Notes under the pieces: model-generated
Told to the model about the DNA's origin: nothing
Databases searched by the model: none
The model's input: only the letters and a program-made list of their open reading frames with translations
Source: Promethearchaeota archaeon
GTDB taxonomy: Archaea; Asgardarchaeota; Lokiarchaeia; Sigynarchaeales; SOKP01
Assembly (NCBI GenBank): GCA_030620005.1
Contig: JAUXAJ010000108.1
Coordinates: forward strand, 1-14,575
Reading direction: 5' to 3'
DNA length: 14,575 nucleotides
Shown here: in pieces, positions 7,139 through 14,488 of the stretch
Layout: the number at the start of each line of letters is the position of its first letter
How positions within the stretch are numbered: position 1 is the stretch's first letter
Position numbers and translations under genes: made by a program

Positions 7139-7211
7139 ATAGCGAAACAATTTTTTAAGTCGAAACATGATGAATAGATTTGATTAGAAAATTAAAAAAG
7201 TAAGATAAAGA

Positions 7212-8057
7212 ATGGATTTCGAAACAATAACATTTAATTTGCGTGAAAATGGAATTGGGATTGTAACATTAAATAGACCAGAAAGATTAAATGCCATGTC
7301 CTTTCAACTTACAGAAGACCTGCATTCAATACTCGATTATTTAAATGTTAATTTGGATTGCCGCGTTGTTGTTTTAAAAGGCTCGGGAAAGGGATTCTGT
7401 TCAGGGTTGGATTTGAAAGAAATTAACGTGCTGAGAACAAAAAAAAAACCTGACGAATATAAAAAATTTTACTATGTAGACATGCCTGAAGTCGTGAAAA
7501 GTGGGATGTATTATCAATGGCGAATAAGTCAAATCATGGTAAAAATGCGAAAAATAAGCCAACCAATAATCGCGATAATTCACGGTGCTGCTGCGGGAGG
7601 CGGGTTTGCTCTCGCAATGGCTTCAGATATTCGAATTGCTAGCGAAAACGCTAGATTTAACAACGCTTTTATAAATTTAGGATTGTCGGGTTCGGACGTT
7701 GGATCGAGCTACTTCTTGCCACGACTCATCGGAATGTCTCGAGCCGCTGAAATATTATATACGGGGAGATTTTTTGGCGCCAAAGAGGCTGAAAAAATCG
7801 GATTCGTGCTGAAAGTTGTTAGCGAAGAAAAATTGTTAGACGCCGCCTTAGAGTTGGCAGAAGAATTGTTGAATAAGAGCCCTTTAGGCTTGCGGATGAC
7901 GAAAGAAGCAATAAACCTTTCGCTCGATGCGCCTAGTTTAGAAACGATTGTTCAATTAGAAAACCGCGCTCAAATTCTATGTAGCACTTCTATCGACGTC
8001 TTAGATGCCTTTAAAGCATTCATGGAAAAAAAAAAGCCAAAATATCCATTGCGTTAA
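7212..8057 (+). CDS. crotonase-family enzyme 1 (enoyl-CoA hydratase/isomerase-like)
   Basis: The 281-residue protein has the full crotonase fold. The CoA/oxyanion elements are NRPERLNA (21-28), GFCSGLDLKE (61-70) and HGAAAGGGFALAMASDIRIA (124-143). The C-terminal part has the usual SPLGLRMTKEAI helix (223-234). In rat enoyl-CoA hydratase the acid/base pair is Glu144 and Glu164. The matching positions here are Ala133 and Phe153, so classical hydration by that pair is not possible. Asp162 in GLSGSDVGSS lies where some isomerases, for example dienoyl-CoA isomerase, carry an Asp. I therefore call the family firmly but leave the reaction open (isomerase, hydratase of another type, or thioester hydrolase). 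It is followed by a paralogue, about 60 % identical by eye, and likely arose by tandem duplication. Cytoplasmic, no signal peptide. Confidence 0.85.
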   Translation: MDFETITFNLRENGIGIVTLNRPERLNAMSFQLTEDLHSILDYLNVNLDCRVVVLKGSGKGFCSGLDLKEINVLRTKKKPDEYKKFYYVDMPEVVKSGMYYQWRISQIMVKMRKISQPIIAIIHGAAAGGGFALAMASDIRIASENARFNNAFINLGLSGSDVGSSYFLPRLIGMSRAAEILYTGRFFGAKEAEKIGFVLKVVSEEKLLDAALELAEELLNKSPLGLRMTKEAINLSLDAPSLETIVQLENRAQILCSTSIDVLDAFKAFMEKKKPKYPLR

Positions 8058-8120
8058 AATAAATTATCACGATAAAAATTTAATTTAAATTATTCCTATT
8101 TTATTTTACTATTAAACAAG

Positions 8121-8128
8121 TATAAATA
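8121..8128 (+). promoter_or_regulatory. TATA box for crotonase gene 2
   Basis: TATAAATA is centred 27 bases before the ATG at 8152, with no ribosome-binding site between. The second crotonase gene thus probably has its own leaderless promoter, not only read-through from the first. Confidence 0.55.
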
Positions 8129-8151
8129 AACAATTAATTATTTGATAAAAA

Positions 8152-9021
8152 ATGAATCTTGAAGAGTTTGAAGTAATTAAATTTGAATTAAAGGATAATG
8201 GAATAGGAATTATAACTTTAAACAGACCTGAAAAGTTAAATGCTCTCAATTTCCAGATGGGACATGAATTACATCTTTTATTTGATCATTTAATGGTAAA
8301 TTTAGATTGTCGCGTTGTTATTTTAAGGGCTGCTGGAAGAGCTTTTTGCGCTGGTTTGGACTTAAAAGAGGCGACCGTATTACAATCTAAAAAAAAGCCG
8401 GAAGAATTGAAAAAAAAATTTTATTTTTTAAACGCTCCCGACAAGGACATCATCAAAGCAAAACTATACGCGCAATGGAGGACAAGCCAATTAATTGTAA
8501 AAATGCGAAAAATAAACCAACCAATCATCGCCATTATTCAAGGCGCAGCTTCAGGTGTTGGTTTTGCTTTTGCTCTTGCTTCAGATTTTCGAATAGCGGG
8601 AGAAAAGGCGAGGTTTAACAACGCATTTATCAATGTTGGGTTTTCAGGCGCTGATTTAGGAAGCAGTTATCATCTACCTCGTCTTATTGGAATGTCTCGA
8701 GCGGCTGAAATCTTGTATACAGGTCGGTTCGTTGACGCAGAAGAAGCTGAAAGAATTGGTCTTGTTCTAAAAGTAGTGAAAGGGGATGATAGTGCTTTAT
8801 TAAACTCAGCTAATGAATTAGCAGAAAGCATGTTAGCCAAGAGTCCTTTGGGTTTGCGCATGACTAAAGAAGCAATTAATTTATCGCTTGATAGTCCGAG
8901 CTTGGAAACAATAATTCAGTTAGAAAATCGTTCCCAAATGCTTTGTTCTAGTTCAAGCGATATAATGGAGGCCATTAACGCGTTCTTCGAAAAACGAGAT
9001 CCTAAATATCCATTAAGGTAA
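8152..9021 (+). CDS. crotonase-family enzyme 2, tandem paralogue
   Basis: This 289-residue protein aligns end to end with its upstream neighbour and shares the same ending DPKYPLR/KPKYPLR. Oxyanion elements are AFCAGLDLKE (64-73) and QGAASGVGFAFALASDFRIA (130-149). The two catalytic Glu positions are Ala139 and Phe159 and the alternative acid is Asp168 in GFSGADLGSS, so it shares the unusual active site of its sister. One further difference is the Gly-Gly-Gly at the second oxyanion loop, here Gly135-Val136-Gly137. The two proteins also differ in the flexible lid region around residues 79-105. They may form mixed trimers/hexamers or act on different acyl-CoAs; both ideas are inference. Own TATA box, 94-base gap from the first gene. 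Confidence 0.85.
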   Translation: MNLEEFEVIKFELKDNGIGIITLNRPEKLNALNFQMGHELHLLFDHLMVNLDCRVVILRAAGRAFCAGLDLKEATVLQSKKKPEELKKKFYFLNAPDKDIIKAKLYAQWRTSQLIVKMRKINQPIIAIIQGAASGVGFAFALASDFRIAGEKARFNNAFINVGFSGADLGSSYHLPRLIGMSRAAEILYTGRFVDAEEAERIGLVLKVVKGDDSALLNSANELAESMLAKSPLGLRMTKEAINLSLDSPSLETIIQLENRSQMLCSSSSDIMEAINAFFEKRDPKYPLR

Positions 9022-9120
9022 TCGCACTTCTTAAATAAAATAAGAATTTGATAAATAATTTATTTACAAACTGCGCGAAAAAATAAAGGATTTAATTCTT
9101 AATTTCATTTGTCTTATTAC

Positions 9121-9130
9121 TTTATAAATT
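9121..9130 (+). promoter_or_regulatory. TATA box for the TIM-barrel gene
   Basis: TTTATAAATT is centred 28 bases before the ATG at 9154. The upstream ATG at 9136 opens a frame that stops after six codons, so 9154 is the likely start of a leaderless message. Confidence 0.6.
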
Positions 9131-9153
9131 TCATTAATGGTTGATTTTATCAC

Positions 9154-10053
9154 ATGAGATTTGGATTTTCTCCCTTGACATTTGATCTAATAATAAACGT
9201 TATCAAGAAAGAGGGATTAGAAGGATTATCAAAATTTCGGTTTTCCGAAGTTGTTGAAGGAGTGGCAGTAGCAGGTTATAAGCACTGTGAGTTAATATTA
9301 GATATGTTTCAAATATTTCCAATTCCTGTACGCGTGGAAGAAATTGAGAAATTAAAACAACTCAAAAGAGAACACGACATCACTTATTCTGTTCATTGTC
9401 CTTTTTTTAGTGTTGATCTTGCTGGTCCAAATAAATTCGTGCGTGAGGGAAGTGTTCGATCCTTAATAGATTCCTATAACTCCTTTAAAGGATTAGAAAA
9501 TGACATTGATGTCTTCGTATTACATCCTACTGATGAAACTGTTAATGAAGTATTGAATTATATTATGGACTCAGAGATTCGCCCTATTGCAATAGAGCTA
9601 TTTGTTGAGAATTCAATTCAGAGTATTGAACGCTTCATAGAAGACACGGGAATTGACAAGAATAAAATTGCTATCGAAAATATTGCATTTCCATTTGACG
9701 CAACTATTAAAATAATTAAGGAATTAAATACAAGACTATGTCTTGATACTGCTCATCTTTTAGGCGGGTTATCGGGAAATCATGATTTACTCGAAATCAC
9801 GGAAAAATACTTGGACATGACAAGCGAGATTCATTTACAAGATTATACATTAACTGAAAACTCTGATCACGGCGCATTAGGAACAGAAAAAAATTTTCCT
9901 CCAGAATTTCTAAATATTATTCACGAACGCGATTTTAAAGGACCGATAGTATTTGAATTAACAAGAGAAGAAGCAATAATGTCCATTGAATATATCAAAA
10001 CTCATGCTCCAGAAATAAATGTTCCGAAAATTAAAAATCAGCCTTTTTATTAA
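9154..10053 (+). CDS. TIM-barrel sugar isomerase/epimerase-like (AP endonuclease 2 family)
   Basis: The 299-residue cytoplasmic protein has the xylose-isomerase-like TIM-barrel pattern. Strands end in the usual metal and substrate residues: MRFGFSPLTF (1-10), YSVHCPF (78-84, His81), FVLHP (121-125, His124), KIAIENIAFP (171-180, Glu175), RLCLDTAHLLGG (194-205, Asp198 and His201), EIHLQDY (225-231, His227), SDHGALG (237-243, His239) and IVFELT (265-270, Glu268). Such proteins bind one or two divalent metals and act on sugars or sugar phosphates, or cut phosphodiester bonds. The cobamide-remodelling enzyme CbiR is another member of this fold with a similar DYTVH-type strand, so that role is an alternative. 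The position just before two glycoside hydrolases favours a sugar isomerase or epimerase. The start is fixed by the TATA spacing. Confidence 0.78.
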   Translation: MRFGFSPLTFDLIINVIKKEGLEGLSKFRFSEVVEGVAVAGYKHCELILDMFQIFPIPVRVEEIEKLKQLKREHDITYSVHCPFFSVDLAGPNKFVREGSVRSLIDSYNSFKGLENDIDVFVLHPTDETVNEVLNYIMDSEIRPIAIELFVENSIQSIERFIEDTGIDKNKIAIENIAFPFDATIKIIKELNTRLCLDTAHLLGGLSGNHDLLEITEKYLDMTSEIHLQDYTLTENSDHGALGTEKNFPPEFLNIIHERDFKGPIVFELTREEAIMSIEYIKTHAPEINVPKIKNQPFY

Positions 10054-10080
10054 TAGCTCGAACAAAATTTCATAATTCTT

Positions 10081-10090
10081 TATTATAAAT
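10081..10090 (+). promoter_or_regulatory. TATA-like box before the GH36-like gene
   Basis: TATTATAAAT is centred about 23 bases before the ATG at 10109. Two upstream ATGs (10088, 10098) run quickly into stops, and a GTGAG stretch lies at 10099-10103, so both leaderless and weak ribosome-binding initiation are possible. Confidence 0.4.
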
Positions 10091-10108
10091 GAGATCATGT
10101 GAGAAGAA

Positions 10109-12256
10109 ATGAATAAAAATAACCATATTTTAGAAAATCAATGGTGGAAGTTGGAAATACAAAATAATGGCAATGAAAAATTTTTCTATAAATTAAAAAG
10201 CAAAACAAACGAAGTTACTTATGCTGACCAAGATTATCATTATGACATTTTACCATCCGTAAAGAGAGGATTGTTCTTTAAGTATGATTGGTACGAGGAA
10301 ATAATGGGAAAAAAGGAAGGGAAAAACCTCGCATCACGATTAATACAAATGGATGGAGAAGATACGCTTACTATCAAGAGTAAATTTCATAAATCTTATA
10401 TCGAAGTAATACATAAGTTTAAACTAAAGAAGGAGGATAAGTGGCTTCGTGAATTTATCACATTAATAAATCAAGGAAAGAAAAAAGCCAGGCTTGCTAG
10501 AATCGATTTTGGATTTAAAAAAGCATTGTTCCGGCAGCATGAGGGTTGGGTGGATCATCTAGACGAATACCAGTTAACAGCCATCCCTACTCGAAGGTTT
10601 GTGAGTCTAGGAAATGACCGAAGAAAAGAAGCCTTTAGTGCCAACGATCTTCTTTATGGTCCAATTTTGGTCAGGGGAACGGAAATGCCTGGATTTTGTT
10701 CCGAAGGTTGGCTTTGGGGCAACTCTGAGGGTGGATTGCTTACATGCAAGTATAATCCTTCCGAATTGGAATTTTCTCGATTCAGCAGGCTTCCAACTCT
10801 ATTGCCGGGTAGAGGGCTTGAGAATACAGATATTCTATTTGGTGGTGCTTACCTCTGCCAAGGAAATCCTGAAGCGGTGACTAGTTTGAATCCCGGGCAA
10901 GATTATACGTTTGGTATTTCGAAATACGCTATTTATGAAGGAGATTATAGGAATGGCTATTACTTATATCGCAATCATCTCGAAGAGAAGGGTCACAGAT
11001 TTACAAAGGAATATAATCCTCCCGTAAACTGGAATGAATTATATAATCTAGGATGGGTTTCAGAAACCTATACTAATTTTTATGTCAATGTAGATAAATC
11101 GAAATTTGAAGTCTATAAATTAGATGATTTATACAATGAAGCCGATATCGCTCGAGACATTGGAGCTGAATGCCTGTATTTAGATCCCGGTTGGAACACA
11201 TTCTTGGGCTCTGAGATTTGGAATGAGGAACGATTTGGTACTCTTAAGGAGTTTTCGAAAATTATTCACGAAAAGTACGGATTAAAATTAGGCCTCCATC
11301 TCATGATGCATTTTGCTAGTCCAGATGAACCAGAAGATTTTTATCTCACGACTAGAAAAGGGGCAAGACTTGTATCTGATCCCTTTTTAGGTTTATACGC
11401 TTTATGTGCCAATGAAAAGTGGGTTCAAGAAAAAAGCCGTAGAATATTGGAGTTAGCAAAAGAAGGAGTAGATTTTTTAATGTTTGATTTTACGGAATTT
11501 TCTTCCTTTATAGCTAATAAACTCGGATGTTTTAGTCCCGATCACGGCCACGAAGTGCCAATGAGGAGACAAACTCATGTAACGAACATTTTTAAAGTTA
11601 TTCAAAACATAAAGAGAGAATACCCGAACATTCTAATTGAAGCCCACGACAGAGGCGTTGATAACCAACTTTATTTCCAACACGGTCTACCCCACAGTTT
11701 TGACGAGAATTGGGGATTTGAATACATGTGGAATCCGATGCAAGATCTATTATCTTTAAAAGCAATATCCTTATATGAATACAACCTGGCATATTCAATC
11801 CCGCTGTATTTGCACGTAAATGAAAACAGTGATAATGAAAACATGCTACAGTTTTGGTGGTACGCATCAACGGCTCGACATTTAGGAATCGGAGGATTGA
11901 AAGATAGAAATAGTACTAAATATAAAGCATTAAAAAATGCAATGATCCTTTATAAAAAGATTAAGCCAATTTTAACAAGAGGCATTTTCTATGGTATAGA
12001 TCCAATGATCCACCTTCATGTCAACGAAGATTCAGGAAATGGTGTAATTACGGCATTTAATCTAACCAGTCGGGATAAAAGACTAAAAATCAAAATTGAC
12101 CTACAAAGATATGACATGCGATTTAAAACTATAGAAATTTATAATGGGATAAACAAGAAGATTAAGGTCATATCTAAATCTCATAAACCGAATAATATCT
12201 TAGAATTTAAAGTGGAAATCCCTACATTAACACCAATGATCGTTATTTTTGTATGA
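10109..12256 (+). CDS. divergent GH36/clan GH-D-like glycoside hydrolase
   Basis: At 715 residues this has the size and plan of family 36 alpha-galactosidases: an N-terminal beta-sandwich (about 1-290), a central TIM barrel (about 305-620) and a C-terminal beta domain ending LTPMIVIFV. Barrel landmarks follow the family in order: LYNLGWVSETYTNFY (311-325), LYLDPGWN (356-363, compare V-L-D-D-G-W), GLKLGLHLM (391-399), then VDFLMFDFTEF (454-464), where Asp460 sits at the nucleophile position of K-W-D-x-N. The acid/base candidate is Asp532 in HSFDENWG (529-536). However, K-W-D-x-N is replaced by M-F-D-F-T, and the C-x-x-G-x-x-R substrate loop is replaced by EAHDRG (511-516). Galactose recognition is therefore doubtful and the sugar is not known. 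No signal peptide is present, so it should act in the cytoplasm on imported glycosides. Confidence 0.7.
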   Translation: MNKNNHILENQWWKLEIQNNGNEKFFYKLKSKTNEVTYADQDYHYDILPSVKRGLFFKYDWYEEIMGKKEGKNLASRLIQMDGEDTLTIKSKFHKSYIEVIHKFKLKKEDKWLREFITLINQGKKKARLARIDFGFKKALFRQHEGWVDHLDEYQLTAIPTRRFVSLGNDRRKEAFSANDLLYGPILVRGTEMPGFCSEGWLWGNSEGGLLTCKYNPSELEFSRFSRLPTLLPGRGLENTDILFGGAYLCQGNPEAVTSLNPGQDYTFGISKYAIYEGDYRNGYYLYRNHLEEKGHRFTKEYNPPVNWNELYNLGWVSETYTNFYVNVDKSKFEVYKLDDLYNEADIARDIGAECLYLDPGWNTFLGSEIWNEERFGTLKEFSKIIHEKYGLKLGLHLMMHFASPDEPEDFYLTTRKGARLVSDPFLGLYALCANEKWVQEKSRRILELAKEGVDFLMFDFTEFSSFIANKLGCFSPDHGHEVPMRRQTHVTNIFKVIQNIKREYPNILIEAHDRGVDNQLYFQHGLPHSFDENWGFEYMWNPMQDLLSLKAISLYEYNLAYSIPLYLHVNENSDNENMLQFWWYASTARHLGIGGLKDRNSTKYKALKNAMILYKKIKPILTRGIFYGIDPMIHLHVNEDSGNGVITAFNLTSRDKRLKIKIDLQRYDMRFKTIEIYNGINKKIKVISKSHKPNNILEFKVEIPTLTPMIVIFV

Positions 12257-12446
12257 TCAGTGTATTCGGGTGAACAAGGTGCTACTCTGTATATTACGCT
12301 TCCTTCAAAAGGATCAATAACTTGATAATAGCTTTTCAGTAATACAATCTAGTGAATGTTTAACCTAAGAATTGAGAAGCCAAGTGAATTTGAGAATCTA
12401 AAATCCAAAATTTTAGAAAAGAATGAAAAAAAAAGAAAAATTTTAA

Positions 12447-12464
12447 AACTTAAATTTTTAAGTT
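12447..12464. promoter_or_regulatory. palindrome upstream of the GH29-like gene, possible operator
   Basis: AACTTAAATTTTTAAGTT is a perfect 8-bp inverted repeat around two T. It ends about eight bases before the TATA-like box of the GH29-like gene, the place where archaeal activators or repressors often bind. The same half-sites AACTTAA and TTAAGTT occur, spaced 19 bases apart, at 183-189 and 209-215 before the MFS gene. Chance is a real possibility in such AT-rich DNA. Confidence 0.4.
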
Positions 12465-12471
12465 GAGTTAA

Positions 12472-12480
12472 ATTATAAAT
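12472..12480 (+). promoter_or_regulatory. TATA box for the GH29-like gene
   Basis: ATTATAAAT is centred 30 bases before the ATG at 12506. An AAAGGATG stretch (12491-12498) lies closer to the start and could also help ribosome binding. The gene thus has its own promoter and is not simply co-transcribed with the GH36-like gene 249 bases upstream. Confidence 0.55.
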
Positions 12481-12505
12481 GTAAAAAACTAAAGGATGCT
12501 AAAGA

Positions 12506-13909
12506 ATGAAAGATAAATATCAGCCCACTTTGGAATCATTAGACACTCATCCATTGCCGGAGTGGTATGATGATGCAAAATTGGGCATGTTTGTAGATTG
12601 GGGTTTGTATTCAATCGCTGGCTGGGCACCGCAAGTAGGAGAGGAAGCAATTTATCCTGATTGGTATTTATGGAAAATGTACCATTCGCCCCGAACAAGA
12701 ATTTATCATAGAAAAGCCTGGGGTAGAGAATTCGAGTGCGACGATTTCATTCCTTTATTTACCGCCTCGGAATATAATTCCGAAGATATTGTGCAACTCG
12801 CCATGGAATCAGGCATGCGCTATATCATTCCTTTTTGCAAAATGCATGATGGTTATTGTCTCTGGGGATCAAGCTTTACCAATCGTACTTCTGTCAAGCT
12901 AGGACCAAAACGAGACCTCATCCGTCCGTTGGTTGATGAGTGTCGTGAAGCAGATCTTAAATTCGGTTTTTATTTCTCGATTGATGAATGGGTATATCCA
13001 ATTATAGGCCCAAATGAAGAATCCTTAATTCGAATATGGATACAAAATTTTGGTATGTCGTCATCGTCCGACGATATAGAACTGATCCCTTATGACAAAA
13101 AATATGAAAAGAGACTTACGGGAAAGATTCCTGTAAAAAATTTTTTTTCAGATTACATTTTCCCTCAAGCTAAAGAGTTTTTTGAGAACTACGATCCCGA
13201 CCTACTTTGGCTCGATGGAGAATGGGGCCTACCTGCAATTAAAAGAAAATCTCCAGAACTAGTGGCATTCTACTATAATCAAGCAGAAGGTAGGAAAGAA
13301 GTTGTTGTCAACGATCGCTTAGGTGGTGATACTAAGGGCAAACATGGAGATTATTTTACGAGTGAATTCCACGATGGAAACATGTCTCTTACCCATAAAT
13401 GGGAAGAATGTCGTTCTCTTAGTCAAAATTATGGATATTATAAAGATGAGAAGGAAGAAGACGTCCTTACTGATGAGCAATTGATACACATGCTAATAGA
13501 GATAGTAAGTCAAGGAGGAAATTTACTATTAATGCTAAATCTTACAGGCTCGGGGGCAATCCCTCCAGTGTATACCAAACGATTGAAAGCTCTAGGGAAA
13601 TGGCTAGAAATCAATGGAGAGGCTATATATGCCACTCGCATATGGAAGAATTGGAAGGAGGAGGAAAATTTAAGATTCACAATGAGTAAAGATGGAAAAT
13701 ATATTTATGCTACCTGCTTAAAATGGGAAGGAAACCAATTAAAGAGCAAAATACTTCGACCTAAAGAAAATTCTAAGGTGTACATGCTTGGTGTAGAAGA
13801 AAATTTAGAGTGGAGAATCGATAATGGTGTATTAATAATAGATATTCCTCCAAATATTTCAAATAAAAAACCATGTGAACATGCATGGGTTTTTAAAATA
13901 GAACTTTGA
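12506..13909 (+). CDS. GH29-like alpha-L-fucosidase relative with altered sugar pocket
   Basis: The 467-residue protein has the GH29 plan: a catalytic (beta/alpha)8-like domain (about 10-370) and a C-terminal beta-sandwich (about 375-467). Landmarks: WYDDAKLGMFVDWGLYS (20-36), PDWYLWKMY (51-59), CKMHDGYCLWGSS (111-123), DPDLLWLDGEW (230-240) with nucleophile Asp237, VVNDRLGG, GDYFTSEF, KWEECRSLSQNYGYY and GGNLLLMLN. Acid/base candidates are the Glu in TSEF or in KWEEC. In characterised fucosidases the pocket uses I-H-W-G, E-W and K-H-H-D-G-F. Here the first His is Asp31, the Glu before Trp is Asp52, and the first His of the pair is Met113, while His114 is kept. These residues contact the fucose hydroxyls, so another sugar is likely; that is inference. 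No signal peptide: cytoplasmic. Unrelated alternatives are unlikely given the order of motifs. Confidence 0.8.
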   Translation: MKDKYQPTLESLDTHPLPEWYDDAKLGMFVDWGLYSIAGWAPQVGEEAIYPDWYLWKMYHSPRTRIYHRKAWGREFECDDFIPLFTASEYNSEDIVQLAMESGMRYIIPFCKMHDGYCLWGSSFTNRTSVKLGPKRDLIRPLVDECREADLKFGFYFSIDEWVYPIIGPNEESLIRIWIQNFGMSSSSDDIELIPYDKKYEKRLTGKIPVKNFFSDYIFPQAKEFFENYDPDLLWLDGEWGLPAIKRKSPELVAFYYNQAEGRKEVVVNDRLGGDTKGKHGDYFTSEFHDGNMSLTHKWEECRSLSQNYGYYKDEKEEDVLTDEQLIHMLIEIVSQGGNLLLMLNLTGSGAIPPVYTKRLKALGKWLEINGEAIYATRIWKNWKEEENLRFTMSKDGKYIYATCLKWEGNQLKSKILRPKENSKVYMLGVEENLEWRIDNGVLIIDIPPNISNKKPCEHAWVFKIEL

Positions 13910-13970
13910 AGTATAGGTTATTTGATTTGAGATAATACGAAGATCGGGAAAATTAATTCTTAGGTTTTTT

Positions 13971-14333
13971 CTACTCCGCTTCATGTGCGATTAAATCCTT
14001 TTTCTTCAAGCTTTCCACATAATCTTTCTCTTTTTGCATGTGAACCTCTTGTAAGTGGCGCTTTTTTGCTTGCCATTCTTCGCCCTCCAGAGGATTGAAA
14101 TATAACGCAATCACTGCAATATTGATGCATGTAATCGGTACGATTGTCATCGCAATTAAAACTCCCGTGGCGACCGTTGCTGGTTGATCTGACACCTTTA
14201 CGCCTCATTGATATCCGAATAGTCCAATTATTCCTAATAATAAAGCGTGAGCAATTGAAACTGCTGGCTTGGTGATTAGGGCGTTCATCCCTGAATACGT
14301 GGTATTCCAGAAATTAAAAATTAGCCTTTTTAT
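13971..14333 (-). pseudogene. remnant of a GPH-family transporter: C-terminal part with in-frame TGA
   Basis: The minus strand from an upstream TGA (14334-14336) to TAG at 13971-13973 stays in one frame and reads like the last 115 or so residues of a GPH symporter. It begins FNFWNTTYSGMNALITKPA (the helix 10 region), then has the helix segment SIAHALLLGIIGLFGYQ, a TGA at 14205-14207, then GVKVSDQPATVATGVLI, the family segment MTIVPITCINIAVIALYF, N-P-L-E-G-E-E-W and a long Lys/Glu tail ending HEAE. The symporter at 2766-4133 has the matching elements NALFT, APQIFTLIALVFVILYP and a Lys-rich tail. Roughly 350 N-terminal residues are absent from the window and not found further upstream. Truncation plus an internal stop indicates a decayed copy. 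An ORF starting at ATG 14195 (74 residues) is only the end of this remnant. It converges on the GH29-like gene. Confidence 0.75.
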
Positions 14334-14488
14334 TCACATCTTGTAAAAATTTTTATTTTTTTTAAGTATAATAATTTCATAAAAAACAAATGCTTTTTAT
14401 ATTCCAAGGTGTACATATATACTCACCTAAATTTTATTTTAATTTAATTTAAATAAAAACATAAAAAAAGGATATACTGTTGATTTAA
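14334..14488. other. AT-rich intergenic DNA, no gene seen
   Basis: This stretch holds T- and A-tracts and TATA-like sequences (for example ATATATAC near 14415 and ATTTAAATAAAA near 14448-14459) but no reading frame or RNA structure I can support. The latter element is about 36 bases before the ATG at 14489 and may be its promoter. Confidence 0.4.

Noticed and set aside
12356..12466. 36-codon ORF MFNLRIEKPSEFENL... as a small gene
   Set aside because: Its second half is mostly Lys from A-runs, and it overlaps the promoter palindrome of the GH29-like gene; kept only as part of a possible remnant.
14205..14207. TGA as a recoded (selenocysteine or tryptophan) codon
   Set aside because: The gene also lacks most of its N-terminal part, and other genes here (10109-12256, 12506-13909) use TGA as a normal stop, so simple decay explains it better.
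13981..14208. 75-codon minus-strand ORF beginning MRRKGVRST
   Set aside because: It overlaps the transporter remnant in another frame, has an Arg/Ser/Gly-rich random composition, and the alternate frame gives clear GPH-family sequence.
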